This document shows positions 1 through 14,096 of a stretch of DNA of 64,000 bases, piece by piece; the first letter of the stretch is position 1; each line of letters begins with the position of its first letter. This DNA is from Branchiostoma floridae. Its lineage: Eukaryota; Chordata; Leptocardii; Amphioxiformes; Branchiostomatidae. Made by a program: the position numbers and the translations under genes. Under the pieces are notes generated by a model. The model saw only the letters and a list, made by a program, of their open reading frames with translations. It was not told the origin of the DNA and made no database searches. Location: the NCBI RefSeq assembly GCF_000003815.2, contig NW_023365773.1, positions 64,001 through 128,000 of the forward strand, given 5' to 3'.

Positions 1-67
1 AAGGAACTAGTGAACCGAGTCCTGCCTGTCTGTAGCCACTACTCTTCAGTCTGCAGGTTCATGGAAG
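1..67 (+). CDS. TUBGCP2: TUBGCP2 exon (first in window)
   Basis: Encodes [20 protein letters not shown] and then ME plus a split Glu codon, matching the start of the GRIP1 domain. The left end is the window edge, so its acceptor is not visible. Donor GTCAGC follows base 67. Phase 1 joins to 712. Confidence 0.85.
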
Positions 68-3000
68 GTCAGCAACAGTGTTTTTGGTGCTTTCTCTGAT
101 ACTTACATTTCAGTATACAACCATGTAATAGTGTACAAATACTACATTTATGCTGTATAGCCTACAAAACTATGTAGTTGCACTGGTGCACCCATAGTCA
201 AATATTAGTTGCACAGATGCCACATGGGTGCACAGTTGTATATTATGGACAAGGACTCCATGCAGGAAGAGTAGTGATTGTATGTCAACACTAATGGAGG
301 TTTGGTAATAAACAAACAAACCCAGTATTTCCAGCCGAGCAGTATACGCATTTAGATACATACATGTACTATATACTGGGTTTACCTTGTCATCTTTTTA
401 ACCTTCTGTTTGCTAAGCTAGCTGTCTGGCACCAAATGTGTTTTGGTAATGGAGTCAGGCAGTAAGGAGAAGGTTAATGGAGATTCGCTGTCGTTTAATG
501 TTTGCGGTTTTTGCAGTGGCCGCTTCACTGCGAACTCAAAACCACCGCGAACATTTCTCCATGACAGTAAGAGACTACAGTGCATGGTGCTACCACGAAC
601 TTAAAACCACTGCGAAAAGTCCTTTTTCCAGCTACTGCGAAATTAAATCCCCGTGAACTTAAATACATTTACAGTATGTAATCTGTTGACTGTTGTTGTT
701 TACTCCTGTAGAGAAGTCCATGCCAGACTACGGCCAGGTGAACCACGCTCTCTGTGCCGCTATGAGGAACCTGGCAAAGGTGAGCTGATCCGTGACTAGT
801 CGACAATCTTGCTTCTGGATCAAAAAGTATGGGTTCAAGTCCCGGTCTACCCTGTGGTCTCCTTTGATCGATATGAACGCAAAGTCTACTTGTAGTTTAC
901 TCCTTTGGTTATCAGTTTTGCTTCTTCTCTTTAGGCCTTGGGTAAGCACTTCTGATTCTATATCGTAAGGTTAGGAGTTTCCTGAGAATCCCATCCTAAT
1001 TGTTAGTGTTACCCTGATATGCATAGTGTATGTTGTTGGTAGTTATATGGTGTGCAGTTTGATAACTTGTGTGTCCTTTGCTTTAGGAGGGCAATGTCTC
1101 AACATATTAAAGAACTCAGCACACTTATTGATAAGAGTTAAGAGTGCTCCTTTTTTTGTTAGGAATCTTAAGATGTTTGTTGTTAACCTTACAGGAGTAT
1201 CTGATCCTTGTGGCTCAGCTGGAACATCAGTCCAGACAGGTGAGTGTTCAGCACAGGTGTTCAGTACAGGTGTTCAGCACAGGTGGACAGTTGGTTTCAA
1301 GATATGATCTTACAAACCTGTGACATCATCTTCATTCTTTCTTTGTAATCATCTGCATTAGAATCTAAACAAGTTAATCTTGATCAGTCTGATCATCTGC
1401 CAGATGGTAGCGGATACTCTTTGTAATCTTTTCACAAAGATCATTTGTTGATTGATCAGATAGTTTGCCATTGGTCAAAAACTGGAATATTCCTTTTTTC
1501 TCCTATACACCATCCATGAAAGCAAGTTATGTTCGAAAGTGATTGCTGATAACTGAGAAGTTTTTTTCTCCGTTTTAGGGCCAGCTGTCCCTGCAGAAGT
1601 TCTGGTTCTATGTGCAGCCGTGTAAGAGGACCTTGGAGATACTGGCAGCCATCGCTGAAACTGTCAACAAGGTAGGTCATGTGGCTTCAGGAAAGGGTTA
1701 AAGCTATGCTACGTAATATTTGGACAATACAAAAAGTAGATATTCCTGCCATTTCTTTACATAGTAAGCTAAGTCTACCCTTTAGCATTGAATATCAAGG
1801 CTCAGTGAGAGAAGTTGCAACATCAGTGCATCAAATAAACATGTCAGATGATGTCTACAAACTGTGATCTTCCTACATGGACCTCCATGCTTCCTAGGGA
1901 AACACGCCCACATCTGGCTTATCAGTGTCTTGTGTGCCTGACTGCACAGTGGGGTGTCTGATGACAGTTGCACCAGAGTTTTTGAAAAACGTAATCTTTG
2001 CAAGATTTCTTGCAGTTTTGAAGGGAATGTAACCTCAGCTTATTGATACCCTACAAAATAGACTAAGTGCATGATTATATCCTATTCTGAAGTGAAAAAA
2101 ATTGAGTGTTTGAAAAGAAGAAGATCTTCCCCTGTAGCCAGCTGGAGTGTGATAAACTCATTAGCCCACCCCCTAGGGTGCCTACTGGAGGCCTGGAAGT
2201 TGTTACTTACAGCCAAGAGGGTCTAACTTGGGGGGACACAAAGATAATTACGTAGCATACCTTTAAAGGGCATGTAAGAGGGGGCATGGTTGGCTATTTG
2301 TAATTGTTATCTGTTAACATACACAGATGGAGTAAAACCCTCTGTCCTTTTTATCTGCAGGGAGACTGCCGAGGAGGAGCGGTCCTGAGTCTGCTGCATG
2401 AGAGAACAGCCAGTCTTGTGGGGTGAATATTTCTCTATGGTTTACTTAACATTCAGATTTATGTAGCTAGACAGACGCCATGTTGTATAAAGTAGAGTGG
2501 ACTCATTTCTCAGCTAACCGACATCTTTCGCACCGCAGTCATCCCTCAGTAAGACATCTGGAGCCACATAGTTCAAGTTTCTGAACTTTTGTTCAGCCTG
2601 CCAACTTTCCGGAACTTGTATCATAAAGCCTCTAACTATAGGCAGATGACTGCGGTACGATAGATGTTGGTTAGCTGAGGAATGATTCCAATCTACATGT
2701 TTTTGTACAATATATAGTCGTGCATATACACGTATTCCTACTCATCGTCTGCCATTTCCATTCGATGTGCATGTATCTATCAAACACAACTCCTCCCAAG
2801 CCATGCCAGCTTCATTTGTTGGATCTCAAACTTAGAAAATAATGCTGAAAAATCACCATGCAGGAAAAGCAAGTCTTGCTACATGCAGTAGATTACTGTA
2901 ACAATTATTGTAAGATGCAAATTTTCTCTCATCACTCTGTTTTCATCTTGAAAGATACCTGGAAAAAGTGAAACCTAGGAAAATGTGGAATAGTAGAGTC

Positions 3001-6000
3001 CTAGTATGAGACAAGATACCAAGGTTTGGTTATTTGTTTATCCATTAGGCCATGTTGATTTGGTTATCAGGATGACATCCTGGGGGAACTCCAAACTCAT
3101 GCGAGCATGCACATAAAAGAAATTTGCCAAAAAAAAAGTGGTCTTCATTGTGAAATAAGTGTCAGGAAGGTTTCACAAATGATCATTGTGAAATAAGTGG
3201 TCAGGAAGGTTTCACAAATGAATAAACACACATGTATGGTACACCAAATAATAGTCCTCAATTTTGTTCTTTCACATTTCTTCTTTGACCTTTGAAATGA
3301 CTTTTTTTGGCATTCTATGACATTAGTATCTGTTTTTCAGATTTTTTAATCTATGGCATATATATTTGCTTATTTTACAGCTGGTTTGTACGTTTTACAG
3401 TATGGTTGAAAAGTTGCTTTTTCTTTGGAAACGGCTGAAAATTGATGTGCGCTTAGATGTCATCTATATAATCTAATCAACATGGCCTTTTTATGATACT
3501 TATGACACCTGTTAATTTTAGGGACTCGAAAGCCCAGGACCTGTGCCTGTACCTAACCCAGGCCGCCTGTGTTCCCTACTTTGAGATCCTGGAACGGTGG
3601 ATCTATAAAGGGATCATCGTGGATCCGTATGCAGAGGTGATGACAATTGTTTGTTTGTTGAAAGATGTTTTTGTTTTGTGCACAGTCATGTAGTTTTATT
3701 GTGTGTCATATTGTTACTGTATACAGTACCTGTGATTGTCGTTATGGCTGGTGGAAATTTGAAATTCATTATCTTTGGACGCCTCTAAACTAGCTATAGA
3801 TGGAATTCGCTGAGCGACATTACATGGACCAAAACTGGATCTGTATCACTCTTGATTTCGTTTGGATCTAAATGTGAAGGTACATGACTTTATATGATTA
3901 TGTAAAAGACAACAAAATGCAAAATGTGAAAAAATTGCTCTTAATGTAATGAAATTTGTGGTATGACCACTGACTGTTGCTCAGTGTTCACAACCACTCG
4001 TGAAAAGTGGATGTACACTGCAATAGAAAGCTAACAATTTCATACTGAATTCATTACTGTATCTGTAGGCAACAGGATTTTTACCAGAGAAATTTTCTGC
4101 CCACAGTTCATCGTTGAGGAGCATGAGTCTGTGATAAAAGAGAAGATTGAGAAGGATTACAACGATGCCTACTGGGAGCAGAGATACACCATCTGTCGGG
4201 AGAGGATTCCTGTGTTTCTGGAGAAGGTATGGATAGAGGGAGGGAGGGATAGATGAAGGGATCGAGAGAGGGAGGCCTTGGTGAGATGAGGAGGGAGGGA
4301 GAGAGGGAGGCCTTGGTGAGATGAGGAGGGAGGGAGAGAGGGAGGCCTTGGTGAGATGAGGAGGGAGGGAGGGAGGCCTTGGTGAGATGAGGAGGGAGAG
4401 AGGGAGGCCTTGGTGAGATGAGGAGGGAGGGAGAGAGGGAGGCCTTGNNNNNNNNNNNNNNNNNNNNNNNNNNNNNNNNNNNNNNNNNNNNNNNNNNNNN
4501 NNNNNNNNNNNNNNNNNNNNNNNNNNNNNNNNNNNNNNNNNNNNNNNTGCTTAATCACCCTGATCCTGCCATATACCCCGCACGAATAGATGGATGGATG
4601 GATGCAGGGAGGGGTGGGTGGAGGTACTGGGAGCAGAGATACACCATATGTAGGGAGAGGATTTCTGTGTTTCTGGAGAAGGTATGGAGAGAGGGAGGGA
4701 GGGATAGAGAGAGGGAGGCCTGGGAGAGAGGGAAGGAGGGAGGGATGGAAGAAGGGATGGAGGGATGGAGGGATAGAGGTACTGGGAGCGGAGATACACC
4801 ATCTGTAGGGAGAGGATTCCTGTCTTTCTGGAGAAGGTACGGAGGGAGGGAGGGGGAAGTTGAGAGAGGGGGATGGAGAGATGGGGAGAGAAGGAGGGAG
4901 GGAGGGAGGGAGGGAGGGAGGGAGGGAGGGATAGAGGTACTGGGAGCAGAGATACACCATCTGTAGAGAGAGGATTCCTGTGTTTCTGGAGAAGCTATGG
5001 AGGAAGGGAGGGATGGATAGATAGAGCAAAAGAGAGGAATCATAGAGCAAGAGAGAAGGATGGAGGGAGGGAACAGAGATATAGCATATGTAATGAGAGG
5101 TTTTCTGGAAAAGGGATTGAAGGAGATAAGGCAGGAGACATACTTGTCTTGATCATGTTAGTTTGTCGGGTAATTTTTGCTACATATCGTGATTGATTGA
5201 TTGATTGATTGATGAATTGAATTTGATTCATTTTGATTGATTGTGATATTTCCCCTCAGGTTGCAGACAAGATCCTTAGTACAGGGAAGTACCTGAACGT
5301 CATCCGACAGTGTGGTGAGTTTTTCCTACATAACTGAGTTCTGTGGTCTGTGCATTTTTCATCCTAAAGATTCTGTGTGGGTTCTTTCCCTCTCACTTTG
5401 TTGACAATGGCAATAAAACATAAAACCTTGACCGAGGTTAGGCACAATATCTTGCAGAAGTTAGGCACATCAAGGCAATTCAGATTCTTTCTTCAGACAC
5501 TGTGCAGATGATTTCAAATATTTGGGTCAGTTTTTACTGAAGGATCGCTAGTATGTAGTACCAATAGCTGCAGCTAGGGGGAGCTCATACACTGTTCATG
5601 TTCCAGGTCGTGATGTGAAGTGTGTACAACTCTGTAGTACCAATAGTTGCAGCTAGGGGGAGCCCATATGCACTGTTCATGTTCCAGGTCGTGATGTGAA
5701 GTGTGTACAACTCTGTAGTACCAATAGCTGCAGCTAGGGGGTGCTCATGCACTGTTCATGTTGCAGGTCGTGATGTGAAGTGCCCAGCTGCAGAAGAGAT
5801 CGTGTACACCCTGAAAGAGCGCCGTTACGTGGAGCAAATCGAGAGAGCGTACAACTACGCCAGCCGGGTCCTGCTAGATCTGCTGATGGAGGAGAAGGAG
5901 CTGATGGCAAGGCTCAGGTACAAGGGGCAGGGGTTCCAGTCCCAGGTACTGGAGTTAGTGGTTGTAGTCCCAGGTTCAGGTACGGGGGTCAGGGGTTGTA

Positions 6001-9000
6001 GTCCCAGGTTCAGGTACAGGGGGTCAGGGGTTCTAGTCCCAGGTTCGGGTAAAGAAGGCGTACAACTACGCCAGCCGGGTGCTGCTGGATCTGCTGATGG
6101 AGGAGAAGGAGCTCATGGCCAGACTTAGGTACAGGGGGAAGGGGTTCTAGGCTCAGGTCCTGGAGTTAGGGTTCTAGTCCCAGGTTCAGGTACGGAGGGA
6201 ATGGGTTGTAGTCCCAGGTTCGGGTAAAGAAGGCGTACAACTACGCCAGCCGGGTGCTGCTGGATCTGCTGATGGAGGAGAAGGAGCTCATGGCCAGACT
6301 TAGGTACGGGGGGGCAGGGGTTCTAGTCCCAGGTATAAAGGGCAGGGGTTCCAATCCCAGGTACGCAGGTCAGGGTTTCAAGTCTCAGTGGCTTGAGGCT
6401 CAGGTACATGGATGAAGATGTTCCAGGTCCTGGGTGCACATACAGGGATGAGGGGGCTCAAGTCCAGCTGGCCAGGCCAGTCGTTTCAGTCTCATTGGTA
6501 GGCTCAGGTACACGAGTCAGGGCAGTCCCAGTGACGAGGCTCAAGGGTTACTCTTACTAGTATTTCTTTAAGTCCTGTACAAATTATAAAGGATGTGAGT
6601 CCCTTGGCAAGGCACATCAGAATACATTTTAAGACACCTGTGCCTCTCGGATAAAGAAAAGTTTTCTACACTTCCAACAAATAGAAATAGAAATAAGAGA
6701 TTCATTCAACTGCAGCAAAGACAACCAATGGAATGCCCTGTTACAACTGGCTTCTTATCTATTACATTGTTTTTCCCATAGGTCTATCAAACACTACTTC
6801 CTATTGGACCAGGGAGACCTGGTGGTGCAGTTCATGGATATGGCTGAGGATGAGCTGAAGAAGGACATGGAAGATATCCTTTTTTATAGGAAATATCAAT
6901 AGACAATAAGTGATTGATTAGTTTGATTGATTTGATTGATTGATTGATTGATTGATTATTTGTGTTGATAGCAAAGAGGAAAAGCTTGTACATGTAGCAG
7001 TTAAAGTTCTGTACTATTACTACATGCATGAAATAGTAAACAATTTCTGACATCTAACTTCAGAAAAAGGTTTTCCACAGAGAATCATGCTCCTAAGTGT
7101 GTGTACTATATATGGCTCCTAAAATCAGTGTGCCTTGTCCTTCATGGTTGTTCAACATGATAATGGCTCATTGAAGGTTTGAGATCCCATTTTGATGACT
7201 ACTTCTTTCTAAGTAAGTCTTTAAGTTCAGTGTCCAGTGTCAAAGGACCACTTGTAAGTTACCTAAGAGCAAAGTTCCTTAACCAGTCCCACATATCATC
7301 CCCACCCGCCTGGAGTCCCTACTGGAGCTGGCCCTCAGGACAAGTGTGGCCAACGCTGACCCTTACAAGGATGATCTCAAGTAAGGAAACACCTCTTTGT
7401 CTTATGGTTAACTTCTATTTCTGTATTTTCTTTATATCCCCAAATCTATGGACATTTTATATGAGTAAGTCTTTGTCAAATAATCAGAAAAATTGTCAAT
7501 ACTTGATATCAATAAGTGAATAACTTATTCACTTGGAATCAATAATGATATGAAGTTACCTTCTTACATGGTGGATCTTGTGAACTATGACCAGATATTG
7601 AACTATGACCTTTTTTTACAGGGTGGAGCTGTTGAACTATGACCTGATCACCCAGCTGTTCCGAATCTTGTCCATCGAGACCAAACAAGAGAAAGGTAAA
7701 CATTCACAGTTTATCAAACACAATCTTTTAATCATTAATTTTAGAATGTAAATCATAGGAGGTGCTGATTGCTGTGCAAGCTATCAACCTAAAAGCTTTT
7801 GGTCCTGCAATACCAATAGCTTCAGCTAGGGGGTGCCAATGTACTGTATTCTGTCCCCAGTCCTACAGGCCATTGAACCCACAGAGATCCACATCTCTGG
7901 GCTGTAGTACCAATAGCTGCAGATAGGTGGTGCTAACGTACTTTTTTCTCCCCAGCCTTACAGGTCATTGACCCCACAGATATTCACATTTCATGTATGG
8001 CCTGTAATACCAATAGCTGCAGCTAGGGGTTAGTCATGTACTGTTCTCTCTTCCCAGCCCTGCAGGCCAATGACCCCACAAAGATCATATCTCTGGGCTG
8101 TAGTACCAATAGTTATCTCTAGGAGTAGGAGGTGCTAATGTACAGTTCTCTCTCCCCAGCTCTTCAGGCCGTTGATCCCACAGAGATCTACATCTCTGGG
8201 CTGTAGTACCAATAGCTACATCTAGGAGCAGGAGGTGCTAATATACTGTTTTTCTCTCCCCAGCCCTACAGGCCATTGACCCCACAGAAATCCACATATC
8301 TGGGCTGGAGGCCTTCGCTTTTGACTACGAGGTCAAATGGCCGCTTTCTCTCATCATTAACAGGAAGGTCAGACAACAACTTATTTTGTTTTACACTATT
8401 TACTGTAAGTGCAGAAATGTTCGGGGTAGTTCTATGTTTACCGGTTCACTTTACCGCAAACTTAAAACCATCGCGAACATTTTTCCATTACAGTACGTGA
8501 CTACAGTATGTGGCGCTACCGCAAACTTAAAACCACTGCGAACCCGCTATTGCAAAAGTAAATCCCAGCGAACTTGAAAGTTTGTGAGATTTTTGGTTTG
8601 AACAAAGCAAAGATGCCCTATTTTTGCAATATGTTGTTCTATGCTAATAAGCACCCCTGTACATGTATTTCCCAGGCCCTGACCAGATACCAGATGCTGT
8701 TCAGACACCTGTTCTATGCTAAACATGTGGAGAGGCAGCTCTGCAAGTAAGTTGGTGTTTCAGACAGTTCTTCAGTTCTAAACTCTAAGAATGAAGAGAA
8801 GAGAGGTGAGAAGAATGCTGTCAGTTCAGCAGGGAATGGTTAAGTAGGTAACAGCCAAATCTCTGGTTCACAAAGTTGTGGGTTCAAGTCCCAACTTGTC
8901 CTGCTGACAATTTTGTATTTTCATGTTTTTCACTGATGATAAGGCCTTCACTTCATCAGACAGTATATTGTAAGCCGTTACTTGTGTATTCATGAAGATG

Positions 9001-12000
9001 GTCACTTGAAGTAAAAAAGGCTGCCATTCTCAAAATGAGGAGAGGGACACTGAAATGTTCAGTGGTTCCTTTCACAGCTTATACAACATGTAACGAATTT
9101 CCTTTTTTTGCACATAACTCTTTTTAATCTCTAATTCTATAACTGATAATCATTAGACAATCTCTACTTGGCCAATATTTCCTGTTACATACATTTGAAC
9201 CAGATTGATCCTTTCTTCTGTACAGCATATCATAAACTCACTCCTTCTCTTTCATTTTGTGTCCACAGCATGTGGTTAAACAGTAAGACAGCGAAACAGT
9301 ACGATCTGCAGTCACCCCGCTGGTATGCTGCAGCCTTCGCTCTGAGACATCGCATGCTGCACTTTGTACAGAACTACGGGTACTACATGATGTTTGAGGT
9401 GCTGGAACCAAACTGGCACATTCTGGAGCAAAACCTCAAATCTGTAAGTATGAGAGAGAGAGAGAGAGAGAGAGTGAGTTAGTGAGTGAGTGAGAGAATG
9501 AGTGAGTGAGTGAGAGAATGAGTGAGTGAGTGAGACATCGTATGTTGCACTTCGTACAGAACTATGGGTACTACATGATGTTTGAGGTGCTGGAACCAAA
9601 CTGGCACATTCTAGAGCAAAACCTCAAATCTGTAAGTCTGAGAGAGAGAGAGAGAGAGAGTGAGTGAGTGAGAGAATGAGTGAGTGAGTGAGAGAATGAG
9701 TGAGTGAGTGAGACATCGTATGTTGCACTTCGTACAGAACTATGGGTACTACATGATGTTTGAGGTGCTGGAACGAAACTGGCACATTCTAGAGCAAAAC
9801 CTCAAATCTGTAAGTCTGAGAGAGAGAGAGAGTGAGTGAGTGAGAGAATGAGTGAGTGAGTGAGTGAGAGAATGAGTGAGTGAGTGAGACATCGTATGTT
9901 GCACTTCGTACAGAACTATGGGTACTACATGATGTTTGAAGTGCTGGAACCAAACTGGCACATTCTAGAGCAAAACCTCAAATCTGTAAGTATGAGAGAG
10001 AGAGAGAGAGAGTGAGTTAGTGAGTGAGTGAGAGAATGAGTGAGTGAGTGAGAGAATGAGTGAGTGAGTGAGACATCGTATGTTGCACTTCGTACAGAAC
10101 TATGGCTACTACATGATGTTTGAGGTGCTGGAACCAAACTGGCACATTCTGGAGCAGAACCTCAAATCTGTAAGTCTGGAAGAGAGAGAGATTGAGTGAA
10201 AGAGTGAGTGAGTGAGTGACTAAGAGAGAGTGAGTGGCCATTCCCTCTGAGGGATGAACCATGAATCATCAAAAACTGGAGATACGATACACAAAGTCAT
10301 GTTATAGTATATGGTGGTCATAAAGTGAGACTTTAACCTGTTCCCTCAGGTGTCCAACGTTGACGATGTTCTCCACCACCACATGGACTTCCTGGACAAG
10401 TGTCTGAAGGACTGCATGCTCACCAACACCGAGCTCCTTAAGATCGTCAGCAAACTTATGGTCGTGTGTATCACCTTCTGCAACTGTATACAGGTGAGCT
10501 ATAGTACTGTATCACATGTAACTGGTTCTGTAGTACCAACAGTTACTGCTAGGGGGCATGCTGACCAACACCGAACTCCTCAAGATCGTCAGCAAGCTCA
10601 TGGTTGTGTGTATCACCTTCTGCAACTGTATACAGGTGGGCTATTGTATATCACATGTAACAGGTCCTGTAGTACCAACAGTTACTGCTAGGGGGCATGC
10701 TCACCAACACAGAGCTCCTCAAGATTGTCAGCAAGCTCGTGGTTCTCAGTATCACATTCTACAGCTGTATACAGGTAGGACCTGCATGTAATGAGCAATG
10801 GCTGCATTCCTTAAGTTAAGACCAGTGATTCAAATTTCAATTCTCATATTACCAGTAACAGTAGAAAGATTGTGTGTACTGTAAATGCAGAAATGTTCAC
10901 AGTGGTTTTATGTTCACAGGTTTTGCCATTATAGTTTGAGACCTCAGTCTATGGCGCTACCAGGAACTTAAAACCCCTGCAAACACTCCATTTTCCCGCT
11001 ACCGCTTAAGTAAATCCCTGCAAACCTAAGTGCATTTACAGTATGTTTCTGTTACACACAAAAGTATGAAGCAGACTGCTACATGTATGTTTACCCGTCT
11101 GTACTTCCTCATTACAGAGACTGACTCGGACATTCCTAGCTGATGAGGAACTGCAGCTGACAGCCCCGCCAGGGAAAGGCAAGTTGACAGACGCGGACAT
11201 CAGGAAAAACAAGGCCAAGGTACTCCTCTAACTGGACATTCACCACAAAGTTAAATAGCAAAGTAAATGCTAAGTGCTTTCTGATGATGTTCTGTAGGAT
11301 TTTATGCATCTCTAAGTCTAAGAAAAGTTTTTCTCGTAGCTAATTTTCTTTGTTCTTGTTCTGCATATGCTGGGCCCTCTTGGAAATCAACTTTTACAAG
11401 GCAACCCAGCTGTCTTGAGACGACATTGAAATCAATGTTCTGGTTTTCTTTCCCGCGAAGGTTGTTTCTGAGCATGTAGACGAGCTCGTCTCCAGCGACA
11501 GCTTCGAAGACACGATCACGAACTTTGACCGGAACTTCTCCTCTCTGCTGCTGAGTCTGCTGGATCGACTCAGCCACTTTAGCAGCAGTGACTGTGAACA
11601 CAACATGATGAACATCATATACAGGTAATCATAGGCCAGGCCTGTAGTGCCAATAGTTACAGTTAGGGGGCACTGTTGGACCGACTCAGCCACTTCAGCA
11701 GCAGCGACTGTGAACACAACATGATGAACATCATTTACAGGTAACATGGCACCATAGTATCACATATATCTGGGCCTGTAGTACCAATAGTTGCTGTTAC
11801 GGGGCACTGTGAACACAACATGATAAACATCATCTACAGGTAACATGGCACCATAGTATCACATATATCTGGGCCTGTAGTACCAATAGTTACTGTTAGG
11901 GGGCACTCTGAACACAACATGATGAACATTATCTACAGGTAACCATAGCACAGTATAACATGTATCTGCTAGGCTAGGCTTGTCCCTTGGATTGAATGTT

Positions 12001-14063
12001 AATTGCATGGATGTCCCGTGTTCGGGGAGAGCCACACCCCATGCATGTTAAAAAACCCACCACACTTATCAAAAAGAGTAGGGGCCCTTCCTGGTGTGAG
12101 TGGATCAAACCTTACAGTCTGGTCTCCGGGTTGACATCTTGCAGTTATGTCAATCCTTCCACAACGTACTGTGGTAAAACTGAATCAAAAATAAATAAAA
12201 TAAAATAAACAAGCAAACAAAGTGTGGTGTTAAAAAATAAGATGCTGCTGTGAGGTGTCAGCTGTTGACAGTGCAGTGACACAGGCACGTGTGGCATCTC
12301 CTCACCTGCCCCACATCTCTCCACACCTGGGGACTCTGCAAGTCTTTACAAACATACACAAAGTCTTAAGTAGCTCCTCACAGCTGTCCTCTTCCTAAGG
12401 ACTTAGTTTGGAATCTTGGAAGGAAAAATATCAGTTGATCATCTTCTGCACCCAAATTAGGTGTTCCTATCAACATAGTCCCTAGACCTCCTGGCCATTG
12501 GGGGACAAGGTAGACATGAAGAGGGAGATTTGCATTCAATTTGTTACCTATATTTCAAAATGAAGTGACATGACATGGTATGACAGGGCTCGAAATACTG
12601 GGTGCATGTGCACCCAAAATTGGAGCTGTGCACCCAATTATTTTCTGCACCCTGTGCACCCAAATATTTTTTGGGTTTATGTATCAAAGTATACTACAAC
12701 ATGTAGTACATAAATCATATTCTTGACATCTAAATGTTAGAAAGATAATAAAATGTCTGTCATGTTACTTGTTTAAGAATTTGATATAGCATGTAGCTAA
12801 GTTTTGTTATTCGGTTTTTCTGACATTGTACTTGTATTTAAGTTGTGCACCCAAAAAATTTTTGGTGCACCGAATTTTTTAAGCTGGGTGCACCAGTGCA
12901 CCTAGTCCCAAAAATGAATTTCGAGCCCTGTATGAGGATCTCGGAAGTCTCAAATTGACAGCTGTCCATTGGTTCTTCCTTTTTTAAGCCTTATTTTACC
13001 AATGGAATTTGCCAAGAGTCGGGTTATTCCAACAAATGGGGTGTTGGGGAAATGTAAGAACTAGTGACATGCCACAGGTGGTGAGTTCCTTGTCATGCGC
13101 GCCATCTGTAACCTATGGGGCCTTGCAGAAATATTTAGAACCCCGGACAGCTGCTGATAAACGTCTTTCTCAAGGTCAGGATCGCTTTCTCTCCTCGCTG
13201 GCCAGGAAACCAAAACCTGGGCAGGGTTCTAACCAGGATTTTATTTTAACGTAAAGGTAGTGAACAACCATTTACGGGAATGGTGTGGAAGGGGGTCTTG
13301 GCTCTTCCATGGTGATATTTTGAAAATGTAGAGTAAAACATTGGTTGTATATTAGGATACCCGTGAGGTGACTTACTGTAACTCTGTTAACATCACATGC
13401 AATTTAAAGGACTTTTTGGTTAGTTTGGAGTGGCATATCATCATTTTTCATATTTGATTAGACAGTTTTCAACAAGTAACGTTAAATGATAGTACCACAA
13501 CGCTAGTAGAAAATTAGTGAAGTGGTTCCCATTTTAGCGTGGTGGTCGCAAATTACAGCATAGTGGTCCATTACGGTAAAATGCACTAGCTAGAACCCTG
13601 CTGGGGAGTTAAGAAGGCAGGAACCATCTTTAAGACATCTTCAGGTGTACATGTAAGACGGCAAGCTGGACACACCTGTACCGTCTATGTGACCTGTGAG
13701 CTATTTATAGCATCATTAGGGAAACCCTAAACAGTAGACGAGATGATTGTTATGAAGTTCTTTGCCCTTCAAGACCTGGTAACAAATTTAACCTTGACTT
13801 TCAGGCTAATTATTAGTTAACATATCTTTTATGTAATGTTATTGAGATAATATATTTCAGTTCAATTAAAAGGAAACAAAAGTTATGCAACAACTGGAAA
13901 AGTTTTGTAAATTTCTGGAGTAACTTTTGTATCATGTACATATCTAACTGCCTGGATTTATAACCTGCATTGACATGAACAAATATATACTTGTTCAGCA
14001 TATGTAGCATATGTAGCAAGGACAGTTGAAGGAATAGCTTAATGTTCGTGTGCGTAAGTGCGT

Positions 14064-14096
<33 letters not shown>

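Noticed and set aside
4169-5050. Long Ser/Pro-rich minus-strand frame (293 residues, across the N gap) and overlapping plus frames
   Set aside because: Artefact of the GGGA minisatellite; the region is a TUBGCP2 intron and the frame crosses unknown bases.
5703-6128. A 141-residue plus-strand open frame
   Set aside because: It runs through real exon 5767-5917 and on into the intron array; only the exon part is coding.
9532-10169. Four additional TUBGCP2 coding exons
   Set aside because: No pyrimidine tract precedes the copies, and using the GAG|ACATCG boundary would add 98 bp and shift the frame.
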